Shown: positions 1-7,722 of the stretch, in pieces
Numbering within the stretch: position 1 is the first letter of the stretch
Layout of the letters: each line of letters starts with the position of its first letter
Source: a virus
Reading direction: 5' to 3' (one strand)
DNA: 51,346 nt
Virus record (IMG/VR): IMGVR_UViG_3300005515_000005
Span: 1-51,346 of that record
Made by a program: the position numbers and the translations under genes
The notes under the pieces: generated by a model
What the model saw: the letters and a program-made list of their open reading frames with translations, nothing else
Databases searched by the model: none
What the model was told of the DNA's origin: nothing

Positions 1-64
1 TGAGCGCGCGATGTTTGCGGCGATGGCTGCTACGCAAGCGCTTCAATATCAATGAGATAAGAAG

Positions 65-113
65 GAAATGGTACGGTTGGTGGGAATCGAACCTACGACC
101 TCAGGTGCCACAA
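65..113. repeat. attL: attL core: 49-bp direct repeat, 3' part of tRNA-His
   Basis: This 49-bp stretch is identical to 51227..51275, and the match stops at position 114. Read on the minus strand it is the 3' part of tRNA-His from the anticodon loop through the T arm to CCA, so it is the displaced tRNA 3' end left by integration. Positions 1..64 are host flank in which I see no gene. Use of a tRNA 3' half as attB is typical for tyrosine integrases, and the integrase lies just inside this end. Confidence 0.95.
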
Positions 114-299
114 TGAAGAGGTCACACTTCGACCCCTCCTCAGACCCTCGCCAACCCTGTTGACAGGCCCAGATTTTCCAAGCCATCATTTTCCTAAGCT
201 CCTGAATTTCCTCGCTGTTGTCAACAATTAGCTTGGGTTCATGAGGAGGTTCTGAAATTCAAACCATCAGGCCTCGCTACGCTTGTCCACAAAGTTTGG
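114..299. other. Non-coding phage att arm next to attL
   Basis: There is no credible gene between the attL core and the integrase. The stretch holds AACCCTGT (153..160), the short dyad GTTGTCAAC near 217, and a DnaA-box-like TTGTCCACA at 284..292. The first and last of these recur in inverted orientation near attR (51114..51121 and 51099..51107), so this is probably one arm of attP with protein-binding sites. Confidence 0.6.
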
Positions 300-359
300 A
301 CGGTATGGTGACGGTATGGCTGATCTGCACGGTATGGAGACGGTATGGCGACGGTACGG
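300..359 (+). repeat. Five direct repeats ACGGTATGG, putative integrase arm-type sites
   Basis: ACGGTATGG begins at 300, 311, 329 and 340, and the variant ACGGTACGG begins at 351. The spacing is 11 bp except for one 18-bp step, so neighbouring sites sit on about the same helix face. The related 9-mers TTGGTATGG and GCGGTATGG, also 11 bp apart, lie near attR (51135..51154). Short direct repeats on both sides of the core are what arm-type integrase sites look like. The 340 copy contains the integrase start codon (345) and the 351 copy lies in its first codons. Confidence 0.75.
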
Positions 360-1871
360 GTGGTGATCACCGAGAAGCATGTAAAAGAGGCAGCCGCGAT
401 GGCGGCGTCGGGCGAAGCTCCTGAGGGCGGATTCCATATCTACAGCGACGAGCGGGCGCAGGGGCTCAGGCTCGTCGTGCAGAAGAACCGAGCGTCTTGG
501 GTCGTAAAGTACAAGAGCTGGTCGAAGACAATTGGATGGGTGTACCCGGAGGACAACCGTCCACTGAAGACCGCAAGCGCTGCACGCGACCTAGTCCCGG
601 TGGTCAAAGCAATCCTCGACGAGGACGTCGACCAGCTCGAACCATTCCTGACCGCCCGGCACAACGGACGCGACAACAAGAAGGCTCTCGAGGAGATGCG
701 TCCGGTCGTCAAGACGTGGACGCTGCAGGAATGCGCCGACGCGATGATCGAAGCACGCACCAAGGCGACGTCGTCGTCGCCGCTCCGGAAGGCATCTGTC
801 GACGAGATCCGCCGCACCTTACGCCGAGACGAGATGAAGGACCTCGTCAACGAGCCAGTCGCCGCCATGAAGCGCGGCGAGGTTGAAAAGGTGCGGGACA
901 GGATCGAGGCGGCCGCTGGCATCTCTGCGGCGAAGAAATGCGTCTCCAATATCCGGTCGGTCTTGAGCTACTGCTGTGAGTACAAGTCTGGCGATTCCGG
1001 CCTGGATCACCGGAACATGTGGTGGGAACTGCTCAAGACAGATTCGAAGATCAAGGCTCGGACTAGGACGCCGTCTCTGTCCGACATCGTCGGTACCCTG
1101 CAGCTCATCGAGCACTACCTCCATCATCCCCTCCCCGGTCGTCGAGACGGCAAGCGCGGTGTCCGCGCCAACGTTTACGCCGCCGCATGGTGGCTGATCC
1201 TGACATCACAGCGCACTAGCGCCGGTCTTTCCTTGCTCAAGGTCGACTTCTACGCCGACCCCCGTGATCACGAGTTCTACTTGGCCGCTTGGGACGAGGA
1301 GGCCATGAAGGGCAAGAAGACGCACGTCCTGCCGGTCCCGCGCCGAGCCGTCGACCATATGCTCCCGTTGATCGCAGACGCTTCGGACGACGGCTTCGAG
1401 AGCAAATGGGCGTTTCCCTCGGAGCGTGGCTCCGAGGATGCCGACATTCACGTCTCTCGAACCGCAGTCCGTCAGCTCATCGTGCGCCTGCAGGGCCGGG
1501 ACCCGCTCATGCGGGGCAAGGCCGAGAGCCGAGACCTTCTCGCAGAAGCAGGCATCGTTCACTGGACGCCGCACGACCTCCGCCGCTCGATCACCAGCGT
1601 GATGGACGACGCGGGTATTCCGGGAGGGGCCTCGGCTGTTCTCGCGCACGAAGTGAAGCTTTCTGACAGCCTTGGTGAAGACGCGCTCAGCGAGGCGCAG
1701 CGCGAAGAATGGCTGGCCACTCGGATGGCGAAAATCACGAAGCTCGCCTACGGAGGCGGCGCGTTCTTGAAGCTAAAGAAGACCGCGATGACGGTCTGGA
1801 CAAACGCCGTCCTCGATGCTTGGGAAGCCCTGCAGGTGACCGAGACGGTCGATTTGCAGGCTGCGGCGTAA
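345..1871 (+). CDS. int: Tyrosine recombinase, prophage integrase
   Basis: This 508-residue site-specific recombinase of the tyrosine family is expected to join attP to tRNA-His and, with a directionality factor, to excise the element. The C-terminal catalytic domain shows R290 (SQRTS), a likely lysine near 324, the HxxR box H410-D-L-R413, H435 (LAHE) and the likely nucleophile Y469 (KLAYGG). The N-terminal 130 residues look like an arm-binding domain and the middle like a core-binding domain. The ATG at 345 has GGAG at 336..339 and lies inside the repeat array at 300..359, so Int binding could repress its own synthesis. It converges on the leftward early operon. Confidence 0.93.
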   Translation: MATVRVVITEKHVKEAAAMAASGEAPEGGFHIYSDERAQGLRLVVQKNRASWVVKYKSWSKTIGWVYPEDNRPLKTASAARDLVPVVKAILDEDVDQLEPFLTARHNGRDNKKALEEMRPVVKTWTLQECADAMIEARTKATSSSPLRKASVDEIRRTLRRDEMKDLVNEPVAAMKRGEVEKVRDRIEAAAGISAAKKCVSNIRSVLSYCCEYKSGDSGLDHRNMWWELLKTDSKIKARTRTPSLSDIVGTLQLIEHYLHHPLPGRRDGKRGVRANVYAAAWWLILTSQRTSAGLSLLKVDFYADPRDHEFYLAAWDEEAMKGKKTHVLPVPRRAVDHMLPLIADASDDGFESKWAFPSERGSEDADIHVSRTAVRQLIVRLQGRDPLMRGKAESRDLLAEAGIVHWTPHDLRRSITSVMDDAGIPGGASAVLAHEVKLSDSLGEDALSEAQREEWLATRMAKITKLAYGGGAFLKLKKTAMTVWTNAVLDAWEALQVTETVDLQAAA

Positions 1872-1884
1872 ATCAGAGGGCTGT

Positions 1885-1921
1885 CCCAGTCAGGGGGACT
1901 TTGGTCTCGCCTCCGACTGGG
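1885..1921. terminator. Possible bidirectional hairpin between convergent genes
   Basis: CCCAGTC (1885..1891) pairs with GACTGGG (1915..1921) across a 23-nt loop. It lies between the ends of int and the leftward early operon. The loop is long and there is no strong T run, so this is a weak call. Confidence 0.3.
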
Positions 1922-1945
1922 CGTCAGCCTCAGTCCGACGGTAGC

Positions 1946-2569
1946 TCACCAGATAGAGGCACCGTCGGACGCGGGGTCCGCCATCAGTCCATCCGCCGGC
2001 AATGTCGGCTCCGCTAACCGAGCATGACGATCACACAGCGTGAGCGATCTTGACGAGCTATAACGGAAACGTCCGTTACGACCGCACTCCTCGCACAGGC
2101 TAAGCGACGACAGCCTGACTTCTTCACGGAGCCGCTCGATCTCATTCCGGGCATCCTCCCGTTCGGAGTCGTACTCGAACCCCAAAACAAGGTATCCGCT
2201 CCTCTCCCGCGCTTTCCGGAGCCTCGTCCGCCAGACCGGCGGCATCCATCGCAGACGCTCCGCAAGGTGCTCCAGGAGAGACGTCCAGCCGGGTCGAACC
2301 GTCAGCTCGACACCGTCGACGAGGACGTCGGCGTACTTCTCGCGAAATTGGACAAAGCGCCGCTGCCGGATGAGCTTCTCGTAGATTCGCAGATCGCGTT
2401 CGTTCATGGCAGCGGTCGTTGAAGTCCAGAAGTTCGCGTCTTCCGTCGGATCGAAGACGGTTTCCTTTCTGTCGACGCGGTCGATGAGATCACGCAGGTA
2501 CGAAGGCGAGACCCCCAATCGGTCGGCGGCCTCCGTCAAGCTAATGACAGTCAAGGCGTCCTCCATCAC
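1946..2569 (-). CDS. HTH (MerR/excisionase-like) protein with C-terminal zinc knuckle
   Basis: The product has 207 residues (206 if the ATG at 2566 is used instead of the GTG at 2569). The N-terminus (about 7..30) reads ISLTEAADRLGVSPSYLRDL, a good match to the winged HTH_17 fold of phage excisionases and MerR-like regulators. The C-terminus has CEEC, then about 18 residues, then a CxxH, a likely zinc site also seen in the protein at 3267..3740. It is the last gene of the leftward operon and the nearest to int, so a role as recombination directionality factor or regulator is plausible, though it is much longer than typical Xis. It overlaps the upstream gene by 29 bp. Confidence 0.7.
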   Translation of the reverse strand: MMEDALTVISLTEAADRLGVSPSYLRDLIDRVDRKETVFDPTEDANFWTSTTAAMNERDLRIYEKLIRQRRFVQFREKYADVLVDGVELTVRPGWTSLLEHLAERLRWMPPVWRTRLRKARERSGYLVLGFEYDSEREDARNEIERLREEVRLSSLSLCEECGRNGRFRYSSSRSLTLCDRHARLAEPTLPADGLMADPASDGASIW

Positions 2570-2804
2570 GATCGGCGTCGACGCGCGTCCGGATAGATCG
2601 CCAGCATCGCGCTTTGACGAGTTCTCGCTCGTCGTTGTCGAGTATCTCCGGACAAGAGGCGAGATCGTCTCGAATCCATGCCTCGATGTCCTCGTCGTCG
2701 ATCTGCCCGTCTGCTCCGTGCTTCAAGAGGAAACCTCTCACGCAGTTATGCATGAACGGCGTCATTCTGGTGATGAGGCGGGCGTAATCATCATCAGACT
2801 GCAT
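2541..2804 (-). CDS. Small acidic early protein, unknown function
   Basis: I place the start at the ATG at 2804, inside the end of the upstream gene, giving 87 residues (MQSDDDYARL...). A longer reading frame back to 2972 exists but would lie wholly inside the upstream gene. The middle is rich in Asp and Glu (GQIDDEDIEAWIRDD) and probably helical. It overlaps the upstream stop by 11 bp and the downstream start by 29 bp, which suggests coupled translation in the early operon. I do not recognise the family. Confidence 0.6.
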   Translation of the reverse strand: MQSDDDYARLITRMTPFMHNCVRGFLLKHGADGQIDDEDIEAWIRDDLASCPEILDNDERELVKARCWRSIRTRVDADRDGGRLDCH

Positions 2805-3267
2805 GCTGCATCCTCTTGCCCAGTCGAATCCAGCAGATCTGCGTCCGCGCCCATTCCGCGTGGGCATCGACGTGAAGTAGCGGATACCAGCGCCAATCGT
2901 GGTCAACGCCGTGTAGCCACAAGCGCCCTCCGATCTCCCATCGCGGACGACCATCTCGCCATGCGAGTTCAATGGAGTACGGATTCAGGGTTGCCTCGAG
3001 ATCTGCGGTGCGTTTGCCCGGACCCGGCCACCACCGTTTGTGAGGAGGCGCATGGAGGCGGCCGTTCGCCGCTTTATCGAGGAGTCGACGCCCGCAACAG
3101 AAAGCCTGCTCGTCACCGCTGTTGACGAGCAGCCATCCGACGCGCCGAAGAACATCGGCGTCATCCCCGGAGAGATCCATCACGGACAAGTCCGTGAGAA
3201 TTTCACCAAACGACCGAATTGCACTCGCGATCATCTGTCGGGGTGTCGGTCGAGTATCGGTCGCCAT
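2794..3267 (-). CDS. Early operon protein, unknown function
   Basis: The product has 157 residues. The N-terminal half is helical (TPRQMIASAIRSFGEILTDL). The C-terminal half is rich in Trp, His and Arg (RWEIGGRLWLHGVDHDWRWY). The ATG at 3267 shares its A with the stop codon of the preceding gene, so translation is probably coupled. No family recognised. The gene order argues for a role in replication, early takeover or control of lysogeny, but nothing in the sequence is specific. Confidence 0.65.
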   Translation of the reverse strand: MATDTRPTPRQMIASAIRSFGEILTDLSVMDLSGDDADVLRRVGWLLVNSGDEQAFCCGRRLLDKAANGRLHAPPHKRWWPGPGKRTADLEATLNPYSIELAWRDGRPRWEIGGRLWLHGVDHDWRWYPLLHVDAHAEWARTQICWIRLGKRMQHAV

Positions 3268-3740
3268 CAGTCGTCTCCTGCTGGATGTTCGACAGCGATG
3301 AGCGCGTCGGCGTCCACGTCATAGCGGACAAAGCCATCAGGTAATGAGCGAACGATGGACGCCTGCTGCTCAGCGAGACGCTCACCGACGCCGTGGGACT
3401 CGCATGCCGTAATGACCCGCCGACCGGACTTCCAGCCCGACGCGGGACGACCACACTCTCGGCACGTGTGATAGCTGCGCAGCTCAAGTAGCACGTCTTC
3501 ACGGATCGTCGCGTTGTGCATCGCTTCAGTTAGTGAGGACATCGGCGACGTCCATGTCCAATCGATGCCACCGTGAAGTTCTTTTGCAGTCACCAGCTCG
3601 TACCCGGCGCCTTCCATGACAGGCGCGACGACTTCGAAATAGCGCTCGACGATGCCTAGCCAGCCCTTGGGGACATCCTTCAGGGCGCTCGGATGGAGAA
3701 CTTCGGGGTACTTGGAACAGAGTTCATCTGCCGTAATCAT
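3267..3740 (-). CDS. Early operon protein with CxxC...CxxH zinc knuckle
   Basis: The product has 157 residues. The centre (about 94..115) contains CRECGRPASGWKSGRRV followed by TACESHG, a CxxC-x17-CxxH arrangement that probably binds zinc and resembles the C-terminus of the protein at 1946..2569. The N-terminal part begins ITADELCSKYPEVLHPSAL and continues as a compact alpha/beta stretch. The stop overlaps the next start. No known family is recognised; a nucleic-acid-binding role is an inference from the zinc motif only. Confidence 0.7.
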   Translation of the reverse strand: MITADELCSKYPEVLHPSALKDVPKGWLGIVERYFEVVAPVMEGAGYELVTAKELHGGIDWTWTSPMSSLTEAMHNATIREDVLLELRSYHTCRECGRPASGWKSGRRVITACESHGVGERLAEQQASIVRSLPDGFVRYDVDADALIAVEHPAGDD

Positions 3741-3774
3741 CCAATTTCCTTCCTAAAATGAGCCTAGAGGAAAG

Positions 3775-4320
3775 CTATCGCTCATCACTCCATCCCTTCG
3801 TCAGTTCCTTGAAAGTGCACGGAGTAAATGCGACGTCAGGAAGGTCGACCCCGACGTCGCGGCTGCGCCCGACCCCCGGTAGGCGACCGTGAGCGTGTCC
3901 GTAGAAGTGGTAGCCGCCTTTGTGCTCCCATTGCCACGAGCGCTGGGCGTAGTGAGACAGAACGAGCTTGCGGCCTTCGTCTTCGGTGAAACGGAACCCT
4001 TCTGGGCGGGACGACCAAGGCAGCCCAGCAATCGTCGGATGCAACTCACCATGGCGCAGATCGTGATTGCCAACGCACAAGTACTTGCGGCCGTTCAATC
4101 GGCTGAAAATCTCGCGAACGCGGTCGGCTTTCTCCGTGAGGGAGAAAGCGAAATCGCCGAGATGGTGAACGATGTCGTCAGGGCCGACGACGGCGTTCCA
4201 CTTGTGAATGAGGTGCTCATCGTGCTCTTCGATGCTCGCAAACGGGCGCGGCTGCATCGACAAGATGTTCGAATGGAGGAAGTGGGTGTCTGAAACGTAG
4301 AATTTGCGAACGAAGGACAT
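3775..4320 (-). CDS. Calcineurin-like metallophosphoesterase
   Basis: The 181-residue protein carries all the landmarks of the two-metal phosphoesterase fold in order: D-T-H (10..13, SDTHFLHSN), GDFA (about 55), GNHD (about 84), SHY (about 121) and GHAHGR (about 140). It should hydrolyse phosphomono- or diesters; the substrate is not predictable. Small phosphoesterases of this type are common in phage early regions. The ATG at 4320 follows TTTGGAGA with good spacing. It is separated by 121 bp from the upstream gene, where I see only an 11-codon ORF with a weak ribosome site. Confidence 0.9.
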   Translation of the reverse strand: MSFVRKFYVSDTHFLHSNILSMQPRPFASIEEHDEHLIHKWNAVVGPDDIVHHLGDFAFSLTEKADRVREIFSRLNGRKYLCVGNHDLRHGELHPTIAGLPWSSRPEGFRFTEDEGRKLVLSHYAQRSWQWEHKGGYHFYGHAHGRLPGVGRSRDVGVDLPDVAFTPCTFKELTKGWSDER

Positions 4321-4441
4321 CGAAAGTCTCCAAATGAATAGTCATGCGAAAGCGGTCGCCCGCGAGGGCGTCAGGCTGCTATCGTCGCTATTCGGAGTGC
4401 TTTCATGTGTTGTCGTCCTTCGTCGTCATCGACACTGGAAA

Positions 4442-4630
4442 CTACGCGATAAGATCCAATGAATTACGATCGAGCTCCTGACGTAGTGCGATTTCTTCTT
4501 TGATCGCGCGAATACGCAGTTCACAATCGACGACGTCAAAGAACGCATCGACCGCAGCTTTCAGCAGCGTGTCGAAGTCTGCCGGCGAGAGGTCTGTCTT
4601 GTCTGCGGGCTGGGTGTTGTGCTGCTGCAT
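4442..4630 (-). CDS. Small helical early protein, unknown
   Basis: The product has 62 residues starting at the ATG at 4630, which follows GGGAGA with 5-base spacing. A longer frame to 4801 exists but has no better start and would overlap the neighbouring gene. The C-terminal 40 residues are strongly helical (DAFFDVVDCELRIRAIKEEI) and may form a coiled coil. Function unknown. Confidence 0.6.
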   Translation of the reverse strand: MQQHNTQPADKTDLSPADFDTLLKAAVDAFFDVVDCELRIRAIKEEIALRQELDRNSLDLIA

Positions 4631-4776
4631 TGCGGTCTCCCATTTTTGAGCGACCAGCAATAAGACGCCATTTTGCGGCGGCGTCAACAAGACCTGAGCC
4701 GCAGTTGGGGTTCGTATCGGCGACCTCCCATGAGTGTGTTGAGTGGCCCCGAGCTCCTTGCGGATTTCATGTCCGC

Positions 4777-5550
4777 TTAGAAGAACTTCGTCGCTGCCCA
4801 TTCGGCATCACCATCATCGTCCGGGAGCATGGCGGGCTTCGGCTTCATCGGGGGTATGAAGTCGATAAGTTCCTTCGCCTTTTTCCGGATCGCGTTGATG
4901 TCTGGCCGGCCGTCACGCAGATCGAGAGCCCAACAGCAGCAAACCATAGTGATGCCCGGACGCTTTTCGGCGATGGCTCGCATCGATGTGGTCAGTAATC
5001 CCTTCAGAGCGATGTCGGCGGCGGCGAGCCGTGGCAGTGTCTCCGGCATGGCGGCGATAAACTGCTCAAGCCGAGCCACGTCCCCAGGCGTCTTCTGCAC
5101 AAAGGACGAGAGGAAGCACCAAATGTCGTCGCACTCCTTCCGGCCCTCAGGTTCGAGAAGTGGACGGAGCGCGGGGACAACTTCAGCCGGCTTCATCGAG
5201 CGGTCGATGGGACCGTCGGAGACCACCTTCTTCTTCTCAACGCGTGGCCCCCGGAGCTTCCGAGCGGCGAACGATGGGTCAAAGTTGAAGACGATCTCCG
5301 CACGGCCGATAACCGTGAAGAGCGGGTCCGCCCAGGCCGTGATCGCCTCCATGTCGCAAGGGGTGGTACCCAGCTCCAGTGCCAACACGCCAGACCGACC
5401 GTGAGTGCGGCCAGCGAAGTATGCAGGCAGAGGCTCTCCTACCCATGCCTTGGAGGCATACCTAAAGCTCCGCGTTAGGCCGTCCAGCAGCGCATCGCCG
5501 GGAACAACGGTTTTCGTGACGGTGATGACGATGGCGCGCGTATGAATCAT
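4777..5550 (-). CDS. Early operon protein downstream of rep, unknown
   Basis: The product has 257 residues. The start (ATG at 5550) overlaps the stop of the replication initiator in an ATGA, so the two are translated together and probably act together. The centre and C-terminus are helical, with the Cys-rich segment MVCCCWALDL near 200 and an acidic end (DDDGDAEW). Possibilities include a replication accessory or partition-like partner for Rep, but I recognise no motif, and no Walker box is present. Confidence 0.7.
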   Translation of the reverse strand: MIHTRAIVITVTKTVVPGDALLDGLTRSFRYASKAWVGEPLPAYFAGRTHGRSGVLALELGTTPCDMEAITAWADPLFTVIGRAEIVFNFDPSFAARKLRGPRVEKKKVVSDGPIDRSMKPAEVVPALRPLLEPEGRKECDDIWCFLSSFVQKTPGDVARLEQFIAAMPETLPRLAAADIALKGLLTTSMRAIAEKRPGITMVCCCWALDLRDGRPDINAIRKKAKELIDFIPPMKPKPAMLPDDDGDAEWAATKFF

Positions 5551-7094
5551 TTCCTGTACTCCTGGACACCGTCAATGTGGCGGCCGATCTTCTGCATCAA
5601 GGCGAGGAGGCAGTCCTCCGTTGGGCGATCCTCCCGGACATAAGAATCCCACGTCCCCTTCCTCTGGAAATGGATGACGATCTTTTTCGGCTCGCGGCCG
5701 AGGAACTCGAACTCGGCAAACGGGCTGAAGACCATGTCGTCCTGCTCTTGCGGACTCAGCGCAGGATCGACGGTGAGATGAATCTCCTTGGCCTCGTCAA
5801 AGCTCATGCCGTCCGACGAAGTCTCCCCCGTGGACTGCCCTGCTGAAACCGCCATCTGCGTGTGTGAGGTGTCGAGTTGTTCCGGATCGATGCCCAGACG
5901 AACTTTGCGGGCCGCCCGTCCGGCGATGCCAAGCTCTCGGATGTCGTTCCGGAGAGAAATGTCCGGAGCATCGGCCTCTTCGGCGCAGAAACCCCACGCA
6001 GCCTGGTCGGCGCCGATCAGATCGATCTTCGTCCGGAGGCCTTCACCTCGAAAGACGCGCATTTCCCATTCGCGGGAGAGCGGAATGCCCGTTTCCATCT
6101 CGTCGACCGCAGCCAGCCATAGCTCGTACCATTCGCGATGCCTCATTGGTCTCAGGCCCGCCGAGGGGAACTCGCGAGCAGCTTGCATCCAGAGGCTGGA
6201 GCTGACGCGCAGATCCTCGCGGTCGTTCCCGCCGACGAAACGCATGTCCTCCGCCGAGTAGACGAGCCGCGACTTGTACCGGCTGGGAGGCGCCAGCTCC
6301 AGTCGGAAGACGATCCTTTCGAGCGGTCGACCGCGGCCGGATCCGACGAATGTGGTCATCGAGAAGTAGAAGGCCCGCACCGCTACGAAGTCCTCGGCGA
6401 GGCCGTTCAGGACGCGCTCTCGGAGCTTTCCGACATGCAGACTTCCGTCGCGCAGCCGCGGAAAGCTGGCCCACGACGCCACCTCCTCTGGCGTCGCTTC
6501 GATGGTCACCGCGTTGTCGCCGCCGGGCTCCCACCGTTTTCCGCTCTCGGAAATGGCGGCAACAAACCGGCGATAAATGCGGGAAGAATACGTAGACGAC
6601 ATCGTTGGCAACGCCGCGAGTTCGACGTAGGCGTATCGCGCCCGATCGCTCATGACCGCGCGGATTGGGTCCGGCAACGAATAGAGCACGGCATCCTCCG
6701 CATCCGTCTTTCGGATCCACGAGTTCAGCAGTGCGACATCCTGGTACTCCTCGTCGCCGACCTTGAACGAAACGAACGTCGACTTCAGTCGGTTGAGCGA
6801 TGACCGGACATGATCGCGCCGGGTATCTTCTCCTAGGTACCGCAGGACGAACGACATGGGGATGGACATCGTCTCCGAGTTCATCGATCGGTCGCCTTCA
6901 TATGCCGCCGAGATCAGGAGCTCGCTCAGGGCAGCATCCTTTGCCGTCAGGTCTGCGCCGCCAGTAACGGTAAGGCTTCCCAGAAGTTCCACAGGCCGCG
7001 GCGACTGCGGTCCAACCTTCGTTAGTTGTTTAGGTGAGCCCAACGCCTTCGAAATGGTTCCCATAGGGTTCGGGTAAAATGCAGTCGCGGTCAT
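5547..7094 (-). CDS. Replication initiator, plasmid Rep (winged-helix, Rep_3-like)
   Basis: The product has 515 residues from the ATG at 7094, which follows AGGAGG with 9-base spacing; an upstream in-frame TTG (7145) lacks a ribosome site. The segment around 135..260 (YAYVELAALPTMSSTYSSRI, then YRRFVAAISESGKRW) has the layout of plasmid initiators, in which paired winged helices bind iterons: a beta hairpin, then a helix with the S-x-x-S-x-R-x-Y pattern. The gene is transcribed away from the repeat cluster at 7147..7374, as expected for Rep and its origin. The C-terminal third is an extension of unknown role. Family placement is by pattern, not alignment. Confidence 0.7.
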   Translation of the reverse strand: MTATAFYPNPMGTISKALGSPKQLTKVGPQSPRPVELLGSLTVTGGADLTAKDAALSELLISAAYEGDRSMNSETMSIPMSFVLRYLGEDTRRDHVRSSLNRLKSTFVSFKVGDEEYQDVALLNSWIRKTDAEDAVLYSLPDPIRAVMSDRARYAYVELAALPTMSSTYSSRIYRRFVAAISESGKRWEPGGDNAVTIEATPEEVASWASFPRLRDGSLHVGKLRERVLNGLAEDFVAVRAFYFSMTTFVGSGRGRPLERIVFRLELAPPSRYKSRLVYSAEDMRFVGGNDREDLRVSSSLWMQAAREFPSAGLRPMRHREWYELWLAAVDEMETGIPLSREWEMRVFRGEGLRTKIDLIGADQAAWGFCAEEADAPDISLRNDIRELGIAGRAARKVRLGIDPEQLDTSHTQMAVSAGQSTGETSSDGMSFDEAKEIHLTVDPALSPQEQDDMVFSPFAEFEFLGREPKKIVIHFQRKGTWDSYVREDRPTEDCLLALMQKIGRHIDGVQEYRK

Positions 7095-7146
7095 ATGCGG
7101 TGTCCTCCTGACAAGAATGGTCACCGCCGGCGGAACATGACGCAAG

Positions 7147-7374
7147 ACTTCGTTCCCATTTTTCGAACCATGGGACGGAAACCGGGAAGTTGTCTTCGTC
7201 CCATGGAGCGAAGTGAGAGGACGAAATCATGAGCCGCAAGGGCTTTCGCCCTCCCGATTGACTGAAAGCGGCCTCTTCGTCCCATGTGTTCCAATGCGCC
7301 GGACAGAAAACCGGGAATCTTGGGACGAAGACGTATTTGATGCATCTCTAATGTCGAGAATCTTGGGACGAAAA
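7147..7374. repeat. Iteron-like cluster, putative replication origin
   Basis: The core GGGACGAA occurs exactly at 7322..7329 and 7365..7372 and as its reverse complement at 7195..7202 and 7276..7283. Degenerate copies lie near 7148..7159 and 7170..7182. The two right copies share GAATCTTGGGACGAA (7315 and 7358); the two left copies share TCTTCGTCCCATG. The cluster lies directly upstream of rep, so it is the best candidate for Rep binding, autoregulation and an origin. Confidence 0.65.
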
Positions 7375-7642
7375 CATTGTGGACATTGCCTTATCATGCC
7401 GGGGCTTTTTGGCCCCTCTCGCGCGCGTACGCGAAAGTAAATCCTAAGTAGTTAGGCTGGAGGCCCGTCGGAAAGCCACAGATTCGGTTGTTTGGATGGC
7501 CGCTTGGTCGCCCTCCGGGCTCGGGGCTCTTCGAGCATGACTGCCGTGCGCAAGAGGCAGTCGGATCAGTCCCACTATGGCGGATTTAGTAACGACGCCG
7601 CGGATGTCACGTAGTGAAGGTTGTCCGCGCCCTCCCCCAATC
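7375..7642. other. Non-coding region between origin and rightward genes
   Basis: No credible gene is seen from 7095 to 7722. Beyond the iterons this part carries the first TCACGTAGTGA dyad (7607..7617) and leads into the GCCGGCGG element. It most likely holds control signals for the divergent leftward and rightward transcripts. Confidence 0.5.
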
Positions 7643-7705
7643 CCGCCGGCGGTTTGCAGTATGCGGGGACCCGCGCCATCCTAAGCTCGAAACATCACGT
7701 AGTGA
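7607..7705. promoter_or_regulatory. Two copies of the dyad TCACGTAGTGA, putative operators
   Basis: TCACGTAGTGA occurs at 7607..7617 and 7695..7705, 88 bp apart. Each is a TCAC/GTGA half-site pair around GTA. The second copy lies a few bases before the GGAGG of the gene at 7723. A repeated dyad flanking a leader is a classic operator layout. The regulator is unknown. Confidence 0.5.
7643..7658 (+). promoter_or_regulatory. GCCGGCGG-TTTGCA upstream element (copy 1)
   Basis: The palindrome CCGCCGGCGG (7643..7652) is followed directly by TTTGCA. The gene start is 65 bp further on. A tight GCGGG/CCCGC hairpin follows. The same layout precedes 8387, 11803, 18685 and 20188. Confidence 0.45.
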
Positions 7706-7722
7706 CGGGAAGGAGGGATGAT

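Noticed and set aside
345-1871. Serine recombinase or transposase as identity of the integrase
   Set aside because: The R...HxxR...H...Y arrangement and tRNA target fit a tyrosine recombinase; there is no serine-recombinase N-terminal motif or DDE triad.
4321-4441. 11-codon leader peptide before the phosphoesterase gene
   Set aside because: An ATG with weak AAGGAC and a following short hairpin exist, but there is no T run or runs of regulatory codons, so attenuation is not supported.
7643-7658. Sigma-54 promoters at the TTGCA-containing elements
   Set aside because: A GG doublet ten bases before the GC of TTGCA is absent in the copies checked, so the -24/-12 rule is not met.
7095-7722. Small genes in the origin region
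   Set aside because: Short open frames exist on both strands but cut through the iterons, have no ribosome sites and encode low-complexity peptides.
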